A stretch of DNA of 64,000 nt from a virus: the IMG/VR virus record IMGVR_UViG_3300020178_000002, positions 1 through 64,000 of that record; one strand, 5' to 3'. The position numbers and the translations under genes are program-made. The notes below the pieces were generated by a model. The model made no database searches, was not told the origin of the DNA, and saw only the letters and a program-made list of their open reading frames with translations. How positions within the stretch are numbered: position 1 is the stretch's first letter; each line of letters opens with the position of its first letter. Shown here piece by piece: positions 22,679-30,543 of the stretch.

Positions 22679-25215
22679 TGATTTTTTATTCCGAGAAAGA
22701 TGTTGAGGTTCATTTTCGCAAGGTTTTAGAAGATGCAACAGGAGAACATTTTAAAACACTTCGTAAGGTAAAAAACTCAAAAGGAAGACATTGGGAAACA
22801 GATGGTGTAATAGAATGGCAAACACCTTCAAAAACACCTGTTAGAGTTCTTTTAGAAGCCAAATTTGGTGCTGACTTTAAGAAAGCAACTTCAAGAAGTT
22901 CGGTTTTAGCTCAAGCTTTGTTTTACTGTAAGCGTTTTGAGGAACAGGGAGATGACTTACCAAATGTAATATTTATTGGAGATGAGGAATACTGTTTCGC
23001 AGTTCCTATGTCTTCCCTTAAATCTTTTTTAGAAGCAGAGGTAGATTGGTCAAGAGCACCATCAAATCCAGATCCTTCTTTAGAAGTTAATGTAGATACT
23101 CATTTAGAAAGTACTCTTGGAGTAGATGGTGAGCATTTAAAGCAACTTTGTGAGGGATTGGCTAGTGCTTGTCTTCAAAAGGTAAAGCCTTCACCTCAAA
23201 ACATCTCTGCAATGTATCAATATTGGGTAGATCAAATATTCTTAGAGGGTCACTCATACACACCTGTTGAGATGACAGACATTTTTTTTGGTTGTGTGTT
23301 CTACTCAGAGATTGACGAACATTATGTTCAAGAACACAGGGTTAAAAAGAATACTATCATGATGAGTGGTAAAGAGTACAACATCAATGTTTCAGCTATG
23401 AGAGGTTTTTTCCAGCGTAGGGAAAGAGGTCTTTCTAAAAAAGATGTGGATGAACTTGTTTCCATGAGAGACCGAATTATAGAAGATGATACAAGACGCA
23501 GGCAAGGTGCTTTTTATACCCCTACTCTATGGGTAGCAGAAGCTCATAAAGAAATGGAGAAAGAGTTAGGGGAAGATTGGAGGGATGAATGTGTTGTCTG
23601 GGATTGTTGCTCTGGGACAGGGAATATTACTCGAGACTATGATTTTCAAAATCTAATTCTTTCCACAGCAGAGAAGCCAGATGTTGATGTTATTAAAAGA
23701 GAGTGTTACAACGAGGGTGCATTTGTATTCCAATATGACTTCTTGAATCCAGAAGATGAAAGTCCTTTCTTTACAGGTGACTCTGACAACGTATTACCTT
23801 TAAAGGTAAAAAAGATGTTAAAAAAGGCTGCTGAGGAAGATAAGAGGATAGTATTTTTAATAAACCCTCCTTATGCAGAGGATGGTGTTGCAGGGGCTAA
23901 AGGAAATACTCGTAAAGGGGTTGCAAGTAACACTCTTGTGAACAGTGAGATGCCAAAGTTAGGCAGAGCAAATAGACAATTATATGCCCAATTCCTATAC
24001 CAATGTGAAAAGGTAAGTAGAGATTATGGTTTTGACAAAAAGACCATAGGGATTTTCTGCCCTTCCATATTTATGTCCTCTGGGTCTTTTAGTAAGTTTA
24101 GAGAATGGTGGTATGCAAAGTATTCATACAAGTCAGGGTTTTTGTTTCAGGCATCACACTTTGCTGACGTTAAAGGGTCTTGGGGTATTTCCTTTACACT
24201 TTGGAGTGAAGGTAATACAGCATTAGAAAGCAATCTTCCTCTTTTATTAAAAGACACATGTCAAGCTGAGAAAGTTAGTGTTATTGGGGATAAGAATTTA
24301 TATTCACCCTCAGCATCTTCGGCATCTTCTTGGGTTTCAGCTCTTTCACCTGCTTCTTCTAATATAGACACACCAAAGTTTTCTAGTGGTCTTAAAGTTA
24401 AAGAATCTGTAAGCAATGACAAAGGTATTGATCAAGATGCTTTGGGGGTCATGTGCAATATGGGCAATAGTTTAATGAAGTCTGCTACAGATGTTTATTT
24501 TATATCTGGAAAGCCCTCTCATAAAGGATGCTGTAATTTCCCTTTGGTTGAAGGAGAAGGGTGGAGAAGGGCTATTTCCTTATTCTCAGCTAGAAAGCTT
24601 GTTTCATCTAATTGGGTTAACCAGAAAGATGAATACCTAATACCTGATGTAAGCAAAGAGGGTTATGAAGATTGGGTTGATGATTGCCATGTATATGCTC
24701 TTTTACACTCTTCTAATAACATAGTTTCAATGAGAAGCCTCGATTACAAATCTAAGAAGTGGGATATTTATAATCACTTCTTTTGGATGAGTAGAGCAGA
24801 GGCTATGGAGTTGTATGGAGAGAGCAAGGAAGCTAAGTCTCTTTATCGAGATGCTAGAAACAACCCAATCTCTTATAATAAGAGTTCTGGGCAAGTTAAA
24901 GAGTGGAGAAAAAATGGAGATCCTTACTTCTCATATATTCTCCCTAAGCTAACTCTTTCTTCACTCTCAAGAGAAATCTTGAGTGATCTTCAAAAGCTCT
25001 TTATTGAGACTATACCTTATAGGTCGCAGATAACACATGAAAAAGGCTTAGACTTACACTTAGGCTCATGGGATGCTGGCATCTACCAGCTTAATAAGAT
25101 TTGGAAGCAATTACCTATTTTGAATAAAAAGTGGGAAGCTTTGAAAGTAAAGCACAGACAACTTGGTAAAAACCTAGAGCATGGAGTATATACTTTTGGG
25201 TTTTTGAAGAAATGA
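22678..25215 (+). CDS. Putative single-chain restriction-modification enzyme (nuclease + N6-adenine methyltransferase)
   Basis: An 845-residue protein. The N-terminal 110 residues have a PD-(D/E)xK-like pattern: D42 in ETDGVIEW, then E60 and K62 in RVLLEAKFG. After a helical linker comes GAFYTPTLW (about 278) and the methyltransferase motifs: DCCSGTGNI (about 308-316, AdoMet binding) and NPPYAEDG (about 395, catalytic, N6-adenine type). The C-terminal third could recognise DNA. This is the order of type IIG enzymes. Alternatively it is a methyltransferase protecting phage DNA with an inactive nuclease. It is translationally coupled (ATGA) to a pentapeptide-repeat gene. Confidence 0.75.
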   Translation: MIFYSEKDVEVHFRKVLEDATGEHFKTLRKVKNSKGRHWETDGVIEWQTPSKTPVRVLLEAKFGADFKKATSRSSVLAQALFYCKRFEEQGDDLPNVIFIGDEEYCFAVPMSSLKSFLEAEVDWSRAPSNPDPSLEVNVDTHLESTLGVDGEHLKQLCEGLASACLQKVKPSPQNISAMYQYWVDQIFLEGHSYTPVEMTDIFFGCVFYSEIDEHYVQEHRVKKNTIMMSGKEYNINVSAMRGFFQRRERGLSKKDVDELVSMRDRIIEDDTRRRQGAFYTPTLWVAEAHKEMEKELGEDWRDECVVWDCCSGTGNITRDYDFQNLILSTAEKPDVDVIKRECYNEGAFVFQYDFLNPEDESPFFTGDSDNVLPLKVKKMLKKAAEEDKRIVFLINPPYAEDGVAGAKGNTRKGVASNTLVNSEMPKLGRANRQLYAQFLYQCEKVSRDYGFDKKTIGIFCPSIFMSSGSFSKFREWWYAKYSYKSGFLFQASHFADVKGSWGISFTLWSEGNTALESNLPLLLKDTCQAEKVSVIGDKNLYSPSASSASSWVSALSPASSNIDTPKFSSGLKVKESVSNDKGIDQDALGVMCNMGNSLMKSATDVYFISGKPSHKGCCNFPLVEGEGWRRAISLFSARKLVSSNWVNQKDEYLIPDVSKEGYEDWVDDCHVYALLHSSNNIVSMRSLDYKSKKWDIYNHFFWMSRAEAMELYGESKEAKSLYRDARNNPISYNKSSGQVKEWRKNGDPYFSYILPKLTLSSLSREILSDLQKLFIETIPYRSQITHEKGLDLHLGSWDAGIYQLNKIWKQLPILNKKWEALKVKHRQLGKNLEHGVYTFGFLKK

Positions 25216-25925
25216 GTTTGGGTATGAAGCCTAGAGAAAAATATGAGGATTTATTTTTCCACAACGAAGACTTCCCTATCCTTGATCTAAATGTACATTT
25301 AGTGAAGTGTCATTTCTATGCTTCAAGGTTTAAGAAGACTTCTTTCAAAGGGTCTATTTTAGAGGACTGTACTTTTGACTACACTATCTTTAGTAGGTGT
25401 AACTTTGATGGGGCTGTACTTAAGGATAGTGATGTCTCTGTGTACACAAAGCAGGTCTATTTTAGAGGTTGTAGCTTTAAAGGTGCTACTATATCACTTC
25501 TGGTAGATGGGGATGCTGTTTTTGACAACTGCAACCTAGAAGGTGCGACTTTTAAAGATTGTGACTTTGCCTGTGCAAGTTTTCAAGGCAGCAACTGTAA
25601 AGGGGTAGACTTTACAGGCATTACATATAACTACCAAGAAGCTCAAGATCAGCATTTCAATGGATATAACCATGACCCTCGCTTATTGTTTCAAGGTGCT
25701 GATCTCTCTGGGGCTAAGTTTGATGGGTTTTCTTTAAACCATGCACAATTTGAGGGTGCTATTTTGGATGGTGCTAGCTTTAGAGGGTGTGACTTAAGTT
25801 CAGAGCTTGTAGATCTCACAGGTTGGGGCTGTTGTGACTTTTATTCTGAGGGGACTAGCTTTAAGGGTTGTGACATGAGTAAAGCAGACTTCACAGATGC
25901 TGATCTTACGGGTGTTTTGAAATAG
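25212..25925 (+). CDS. Pentapeptide-repeat protein coupled to the methyltransferase gene
   Basis: A 237-residue protein formed almost entirely of pentapeptide repeats with Phe, Leu or Cys at the central position (YASRFKKTSFKGSILEDCTF, GADLSGAKFDGF, GCDMSKADFTDADL), predicted to be a quadrilateral beta helix. It overlaps the stop of the nuclease-methyltransferase gene by four bases, so the two are made in fixed proportion. Long pentapeptide helices can mimic DNA (MfpA/Qnr and gyrase); here a role shielding DNA or tuning the neighbouring enzyme is a hypothesis. Confidence 0.8.
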   Translation: MSLGMKPREKYEDLFFHNEDFPILDLNVHLVKCHFYASRFKKTSFKGSILEDCTFDYTIFSRCNFDGAVLKDSDVSVYTKQVYFRGCSFKGATISLLVDGDAVFDNCNLEGATFKDCDFACASFQGSNCKGVDFTGITYNYQEAQDQHFNGYNHDPRLLFQGADLSGAKFDGFSLNHAQFEGAILDGASFRGCDLSSELVDLTGWGCCDFYSEGTSFKGCDMSKADFTDADLTGVLK

Positions 25926-25931
25926 TTTTTT

Positions 25932-25982
25932 TATTTCTTCTATACTTCTATATTCGATAATAGATAGTAAAAAGGAGAAATA
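25932..25982 (+). promoter_or_regulatory. Leader hairpin of the 25984 gene
   Basis: TATTTCTTC (25932-25940) pairs over nine positions (one G-U) with GGAGAAATA (25974-25982), containing the ribosome site. CTAT/ATAG forms an inner stem around TCGATAAT (25954-25961), a TTGATAA-like core. Confidence 0.5.
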
Positions 25983-25983
25983 A

Positions 25984-26814
25984 ATGACTAAACTACCTAC
26001 AAAAATATCAGTTTATTGGGACTATCAAGACAGCCTATACGAAATTCTCGAAGAAGAAGAGATTGAGAATCTAACAGTAGAAGAGAAGCTGGAAGAGCTG
26101 GGTCTTGAAAGAGAAATCGAAATTCCAAGAAACATACTTCTAGAGATGGCTCTCACTCCAAAAGATGATAGAGAATTCCTTCTTTCGGATTATTTGTCAG
26201 ACACTTATGGCTACACCCATTTTGGCTGGGTTGTTATGGAAGAAAAAGCTCTGAAAGATATGGAATTTAGAAATGTCTATGTCGGAGACTTGGAAGACAG
26301 CTTCGCATCTTTAAACCTAGATGGGTTAAGGCTAAGTAAGTCTGAAATGCATGTTACTTTCAAAGATGTTCACTTTAAGGGTGCTGTTTTTACAGGGTCT
26401 GATATTAAGTCTTCCTCATTTATGAATTGTGGAATGGCTTCTGCTAACTTTACGGGGTGTGATCTTAGAGAAGTCTACTTTGCTTACTGTGACCTTAAAG
26501 ATGTAGACTTCACAGGTGCTGATGTAAAAGGTGCTATCTTTAAGAAATGTAAAAACTTGACCATAGAGCAACTTAGAAAAGTAAAGTCTGGGTTCATAGA
26601 TATTGAAATAGGAGATATTTTAAAATCGACAACCTCCACAGAACAATATGTAGTGATTGCTGTTAAAGGCGACAAGATTAAAATGAGAAACATAAGAACA
26701 GGTCGTAAATATATTAGGAAAGCTGTTTTTGATAACTCTGGGCATCAGGGCAAAGTTATGATTTCAGTGATAGATAATCGTAGAAACATCTACTATAACT
26801 TTAAGAGGAAGTAA
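25984..26814 (+). CDS. Pentapeptide-repeat protein with C-terminal beta domain
   Basis: A 276-residue protein. The N-terminal 90 residues are an acidic non-repeat domain (SVYWDYQDSLYEILEEEEIE). Residues about 100-190 carry pentapeptides (VHFKGAVFTGSDIKSSSFMN, CDLKDVDFTGADVKGAIF). The C-terminal 75 residues (IEIGDILKSTTSTEQYVVIA then VKGDKIKMRNIRTGRKYIRK) form an SH3-like beta layout shared with the 27560 protein. AAAGGAG precedes the ATG. The next gene begins three bases after its stop. Confidence 0.75.
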   Translation: MTKLPTKISVYWDYQDSLYEILEEEEIENLTVEEKLEELGLEREIEIPRNILLEMALTPKDDREFLLSDYLSDTYGYTHFGWVVMEEKALKDMEFRNVYVGDLEDSFASLNLDGLRLSKSEMHVTFKDVHFKGAVFTGSDIKSSSFMNCGMASANFTGCDLREVYFAYCDLKDVDFTGADVKGAIFKKCKNLTIEQLRKVKSGFIDIEIGDILKSTTSTEQYVVIAVKGDKIKMRNIRTGRKYIRKAVFDNSGHQGKVMISVIDNRRNIYYNFKRK

Positions 26815-26817
26815 GTT

Positions 26818-27558
26818 ATGAAGAATTTAAATAACCTTGAAGAAAGAGTATCAAACCTAGAGAAGAAGTCTGCTCGTAAGAGAAAGACTATCGGAGATAC
26901 AGTTAAGGACCTAGAGTTCCTAAGATCTGCACACCCAGATAATCTTAGTGCCTCTGAGCTAACTAGAATAGTTAAAGATAGAAGAATCTCTAAAGAGTTG
27001 AAAGCAGCGATTAGAAGTTATGTTAAAACTCAAGCTAAATATTTTGAGCTTCGTGATAAGAGACTAGATCTTTCTCGTTTAATTAAGGGTCTCTCTAGAA
27101 CAGAGAAAGAAACAGTAGCATTAGCCTATTCTGACAAAATGGATCTGATAGTAGAGAAACTTACCTCTGCTATTAAGCAGACTACTTTGACTTATAATGG
27201 GAAGAAGTTAAGTCCTGGTATCCATGTAGAAAAGACAGAGAATGGTCAAAATAATGGTGTGTTCGACAATAGAAAATTCAGAGTCAAGTTTATTTTTAAG
27301 CCTTATGACTTTGCACACTATATCTTTGCTGTCTATCCAAATAGGCATGTCAGGACAAAGGTATTGCCTAATGGCTTTGACCAAGACGATTTCTTTTCAA
27401 AGCTATCTGATGCCTTTGGGAAAAGTATTGAGAGACACCTGCCAGGTTTTACTTCGATAATAAGTAGTTATGACCTTGTAAACGCAAACTATCATGGCAA
27501 TGGTGTGTTAGATATTACAGTTGATGGATTAATCCATTACATAGAGAAGAAGAAATAA
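26818..27558 (+). CDS. Soluble protein with N-terminal LEERVSNLE motif
   Basis: A 246-residue protein starting MKNLNNLEERVSNLEKKSAR, a variant of the RIAxLE motif. The rest is a soluble alpha/beta domain (FRVKFIFKPYDFAHYIFAVY) without membrane segments, unlike its relatives. It sits in an operon between two pentapeptide genes; ribosome site AGAGGAAG overlaps the preceding stop. Function unknown. Confidence 0.6.
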   Translation: MKNLNNLEERVSNLEKKSARKRKTIGDTVKDLEFLRSAHPDNLSASELTRIVKDRRISKELKAAIRSYVKTQAKYFELRDKRLDLSRLIKGLSRTEKETVALAYSDKMDLIVEKLTSAIKQTTLTYNGKKLSPGIHVEKTENGQNNGVFDNRKFRVKFIFKPYDFAHYIFAVYPNRHVRTKVLPNGFDQDDFFSKLSDAFGKSIERHLPGFTSIISSYDLVNANYHGNGVLDITVDGLIHYIEKKK

Positions 27559-27559
27559 A

Positions 27560-28828
27560 ATGGCTAATCCAATACATGTAGAAAAAGCCTTAAGTGGTGA
27601 GAAGGATCTAAGAAACCTAGACCTGTCTGGTGCTAATTTAAAAGGAGCTGAACTTACAGGAGTTGACCTAAGAGGTTCTAACCTTAAAGGAACTAACCTT
27701 AAAAATGCTGAATTGGCAGGCTCTGATTTCAGAGGTTGCACCTTTGACAAAAATACTAAGCTAATTATGGCTCGGTTAAGCGATTCAGACTTTAGAGGTG
27801 TTAACTTCAATGGTTTAACTCTCTTTTATCTTGTCACAGTAAGGTCTGATTTTTCTGGTGCTAGTTTTGTGGGGTGTACAATAGATATTTTCAAATCAGA
27901 AAAAGCTAACTTTACAGGTGCAGACTTTACAGGTGCTACTCTGAAGGATACAGACTTTACAGAAGCTAATCTTTCAAAGGCTAAGTTTGTAAGAGCAAAT
28001 CTTAAACTCGCTAGCCTAGGAGGTGCTAACATAACAGATGCAGACTTCACTAAGGCTGATCTTAGTGGTGTATTTTTCAGGAAAGTTGATTTAAGTACAG
28101 CAGCTTCCTTTTCTGGTGCTACGTTTGTTAATGCTAAGATGCCTCATGCTAAACTCAAAGACATGGATCTTTCCAATGTAGATTTCACAGGTGTAGACCT
28201 CTTTGGTGCAGATTTGTCTGGTTCTATTCTCAGAGGTTGTTTGTTTGAGAGCACAGAAGCTAATCGGGCTCTCTTTCATGGGTCTATTTTAGAAGAAGCT
28301 ATCTTTTTATATAGTAAAATTAGCGGTTGTAGTTTTATGAATGCAAAAGTTAAAGGTGCTAGCTTCACAAAGTGTAATCTGAATAGATCAGGCTTTCATG
28401 GATCAGACTTAACTGGTGTCTCCTTTGATGGTGGAGATCTTATCTTTTGTGGGTTTGTTAATACTGAGATTAAAGGTGCAACTTTCAAGAATGTTGATTT
28501 AAGATACTCTGACTTCTACAAAGCAACAGGAGAAAAATCTGCTACCTTCTCAAAAGTGGAAGCACAGAAAATCAAAGCTGGTGATGTTCTTACTAGTCAA
28601 CACCCTAACATGAGAGACACTGAGTTGGATGTTATTAAAGTAACTCCAAAGATGCTTTTAGTAGCTCTCAATTTAGGGGATCTAGGCATTAAGACTTATA
28701 GGAAGAAGAGGAAATTGGGTCTTGTTCGAGTAGGTGATAACACTACTTACTACGCTGAGTATGTGGATTATAATAAATACAAAGTCACAAGTGTTAAAGC
28801 ATATGATACATGGAGCTTATTAAGTTAG
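27560..28828 (+). CDS. Long pentapeptide-repeat protein with C-terminal beta domain
   Basis: A 422-residue protein, with residues about 15-320 an almost unbroken run of pentapeptides (DLSGANLKGAELTGVDLRGS, AKFVRANLKLASLGGANITD). This implies a long rod of about 15 coils. The last 90 residues (KIKAGDVLTSQHPNMRDTEL then VIKVTPKMLLVALNLGDLG) resemble the tail of the 25984 protein. The start overlaps the preceding gene closely (stop ends at 27558). Possible roles: DNA mimic, or rigid structural spacer. Confidence 0.8.
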   Translation: MANPIHVEKALSGEKDLRNLDLSGANLKGAELTGVDLRGSNLKGTNLKNAELAGSDFRGCTFDKNTKLIMARLSDSDFRGVNFNGLTLFYLVTVRSDFSGASFVGCTIDIFKSEKANFTGADFTGATLKDTDFTEANLSKAKFVRANLKLASLGGANITDADFTKADLSGVFFRKVDLSTAASFSGATFVNAKMPHAKLKDMDLSNVDFTGVDLFGADLSGSILRGCLFESTEANRALFHGSILEEAIFLYSKISGCSFMNAKVKGASFTKCNLNRSGFHGSDLTGVSFDGGDLIFCGFVNTEIKGATFKNVDLRYSDFYKATGEKSATFSKVEAQKIKAGDVLTSQHPNMRDTELDVIKVTPKMLLVALNLGDLGIKTYRKKRKLGLVRVGDNTTYYAEYVDYNKYKVTSVKAYDTWSLLS

Positions 28829-28839
28829 TTTTTTTTTAA

Positions 28840-28896
28840 AACCCCCTGACTAGTTATTGATAATAAGAGTAATTAGTCTAATAAAGAAAGGGGGTT
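28840..28896 (+). promoter_or_regulatory. C-tract/TTGATAAT leader hairpin of the metG-like gene
   Basis: AACCCCCT (28840-28847) pairs perfectly with AGGGGGTT (28889-28896), an unusually G-rich ribosome site. GACTA (28848-28852) and TAGTC (28874-28878) form a second stem. TTGATAAT (28857-28864) sits in the loop, with TAATAA 16 bases on, giving a possible -35/-10 pair. Confidence 0.6.
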
Positions 28897-28899
28897 ACT

Positions 28900-30426
28900 A
28901 TGAACAACTATTATGTTACAACACCTATATATTATGTGAACGACACACCTCATATAGGTCATGCTTATACAACAATAATAGCAGACACATTAGCTCGTTG
29001 GGAAAAGATTAAAGGTAATGATACTTACTTTTTAACAGGAACTGATGAGCATGGTTTAAAGATTGAACAGTCTGCTAAAAATAAAGGTGTGTCTCCACAA
29101 GAATTAGTAGATGATGTCTCACAGAGCTTTCGAGATCTTTGTTTAAAAGTAGATAGTTCTCCTAATGACTTTATCCGTACAACTGAATCTCGACACAAAG
29201 AAGTTGTTAAAGATCTCTGGCTTAAGCTAGTAGAATCAGGTGACATTTACTTAGGAGAGTATTCAGGTTGGTATAGCGTTAATGATGAGGCTTATTTCAC
29301 AGAAGATGAAATAGTTGATGGTAAAGCACCCTCTGGTCACAAAGTTGAATGGTTAGTAGAAAAATCTTATTTCTTTAGACTTTCTAAGTACACGGATTTG
29401 CTTCTCAATCACTTTGATGAGAACCCAGACTTTATCCAGCCAAAGAAAAGACTGAATGAAGTTAGAAGTTTTGTTAAGCAAGGGTTAAAAGACATTTCTA
29501 TATCAAGAAGCACATTTTCTTGGGGTATAGAAGTTCCAGAAGACCCTGAGCATGTAATCTATGTGTGGCTTGATGCTTTAGCTAACTACATTAGTGGTTT
29601 GGGTGGTTTCGAGGGTTCTCTTTTCGAGAAGTATTGGGGAAACTCACACCATATCATTGGGAAAGATATTCTCCGATTCCATGCTGTGTATCTCCCCTGC
29701 TTCTTACTTAGCGTTGGTGAAGATCTTCCAAAGAAGATTATTGCACATGGCTGGTGGACAGCAGAGGGTGAAAAGATTAGCAAGAGCAAGGGGAATGCCA
29801 TTGACCCTAATAAAGTAATTGATGCAATAGGAAGTGATTCCTTTAGGTATTTCTTACTACGAGAGATCTCATTAGGTTCTGATGGAGACTTTAGCTATAA
29901 CTCATTAGTTTCTAGAATAAACTCTGACCTCTCTAATGAATATGGGAATCTTGTTAGTAGAACGCTAGGCTTACTTAAGAAGTATAGAGCCTCTAAGATA
30001 CCAGAGTCCTATGAGCTAGGGCTAGATGAGGTAGAATTGCTCAAGGTGATTAACTCTTCAAAGAGTGAATTAGAGCTTGCCTTTGACAACTACCGCTTAA
30101 ATGATGCTTTGAAAGCAATCTGGAAAGTGGTTAAGGCAGGCAATAAGTATGTGAACGACACAGCACCTTGGGTTCTCTACAAAGAGGGTAAAGATAAAGA
30201 CCTAGATAGGGTTTTATACACTCTTGTAGAGCTCTTAAGAGTCATTGGTATTTGGACTTCTCCTTTCTTGCCAACTTCTTCAAAGAAGCTTTTAGATAGT
30301 CTTGGAGTGGTCAATAGAGATTTCCAATCTTCTATTAAGTGGTTTGTATTAAAGCCCAACACCGAAATCAAAGACTCTTTGCAACTGTTTCCTCGCTTAA
30401 ATCTAAAACCAGAGGACATCAAATAA
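28900..30426 (+). CDS. metG: Methionyl-tRNA synthetase (full length)
   Basis: A 508-residue class I aminoacyl-tRNA synthetase charging tRNA-Met. HIGH is at residues 18-21 (TPHIGHAYT) and KISKS at 292-296. TDEHGLKIEQ, GWYSVNDEAYFTEDEI, YVWLDALANYISG, HIIGKDILRFHAVYLPCFLL and a C-terminal anticodon-binding helical domain (YVNDTAPWVLYK) are intact. The connective segment lacks zinc-binding cysteine pairs, like the shorter MetRS form common in some bacterial groups, and there is no C-terminal tRNA-binding extension. Phage copies of this enzyme are rare. It stands alone between a leader hairpin and a terminator, so it may be expressed independently. Confidence 0.95.
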   Translation: MNNYYVTTPIYYVNDTPHIGHAYTTIIADTLARWEKIKGNDTYFLTGTDEHGLKIEQSAKNKGVSPQELVDDVSQSFRDLCLKVDSSPNDFIRTTESRHKEVVKDLWLKLVESGDIYLGEYSGWYSVNDEAYFTEDEIVDGKAPSGHKVEWLVEKSYFFRLSKYTDLLLNHFDENPDFIQPKKRLNEVRSFVKQGLKDISISRSTFSWGIEVPEDPEHVIYVWLDALANYISGLGGFEGSLFEKYWGNSHHIIGKDILRFHAVYLPCFLLSVGEDLPKKIIAHGWWTAEGEKISKSKGNAIDPNKVIDAIGSDSFRYFLLREISLGSDGDFSYNSLVSRINSDLSNEYGNLVSRTLGLLKKYRASKIPESYELGLDEVELLKVINSSKSELELAFDNYRLNDALKAIWKVVKAGNKYVNDTAPWVLYKEGKDKDLDRVLYTLVELLRVIGIWTSPFLPTSSKKLLDSLGVVNRDFQSSIKWFVLKPNTEIKDSLQLFPRLNLKPEDIK

Positions 30427-30431
30427 AAAAA

Positions 30432-30467
30432 AGACTCATATTGTTTATGATATGGGTCTTTTTTTTG
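30432..30467. terminator. Rho-independent terminator after metG
   Basis: AGACTCATAT (30432-30441) pairs with ATATGGGTCT (30450-30459), one G-T, followed by eight T; the A-run before it could make it bidirectional. Confidence 0.85.
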
Positions 30468-30494
30468 CTTAGGGAGATTTATATATCTTCTATT

Positions 30495-30543
30495 AACCTC
30501 AATGTCTGTGAGATAATATTTACAGAACATTGAGGTTTTTTTT
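30495..30543 (+). promoter_or_regulatory. Terminator-like hairpin ending at the tail operon start codon
   Basis: AACCTCAATGT (30495-30505) pairs perfectly over 11 bp with ACATTGAGGTT (30527-30537), extended inside by CTGT/ACAG, and followed by T up to the ATG at 30544. The 3' arm TGAGG is the only ribosome-like site for the gene. The loop holds GATAATATT, a possible -10. A transcript entering from upstream should terminate or be untranslatable; one starting in the loop would have a short open leader. Confidence 0.65.

Noticed and set aside
27529-28279. Minus-strand ORFs opposite the pentapeptide gene
   Set aside because: Their serine/alanine/leucine-rich repeats mirror the A(D/N)LxX codons of the plus-strand gene; no ribosome sites.
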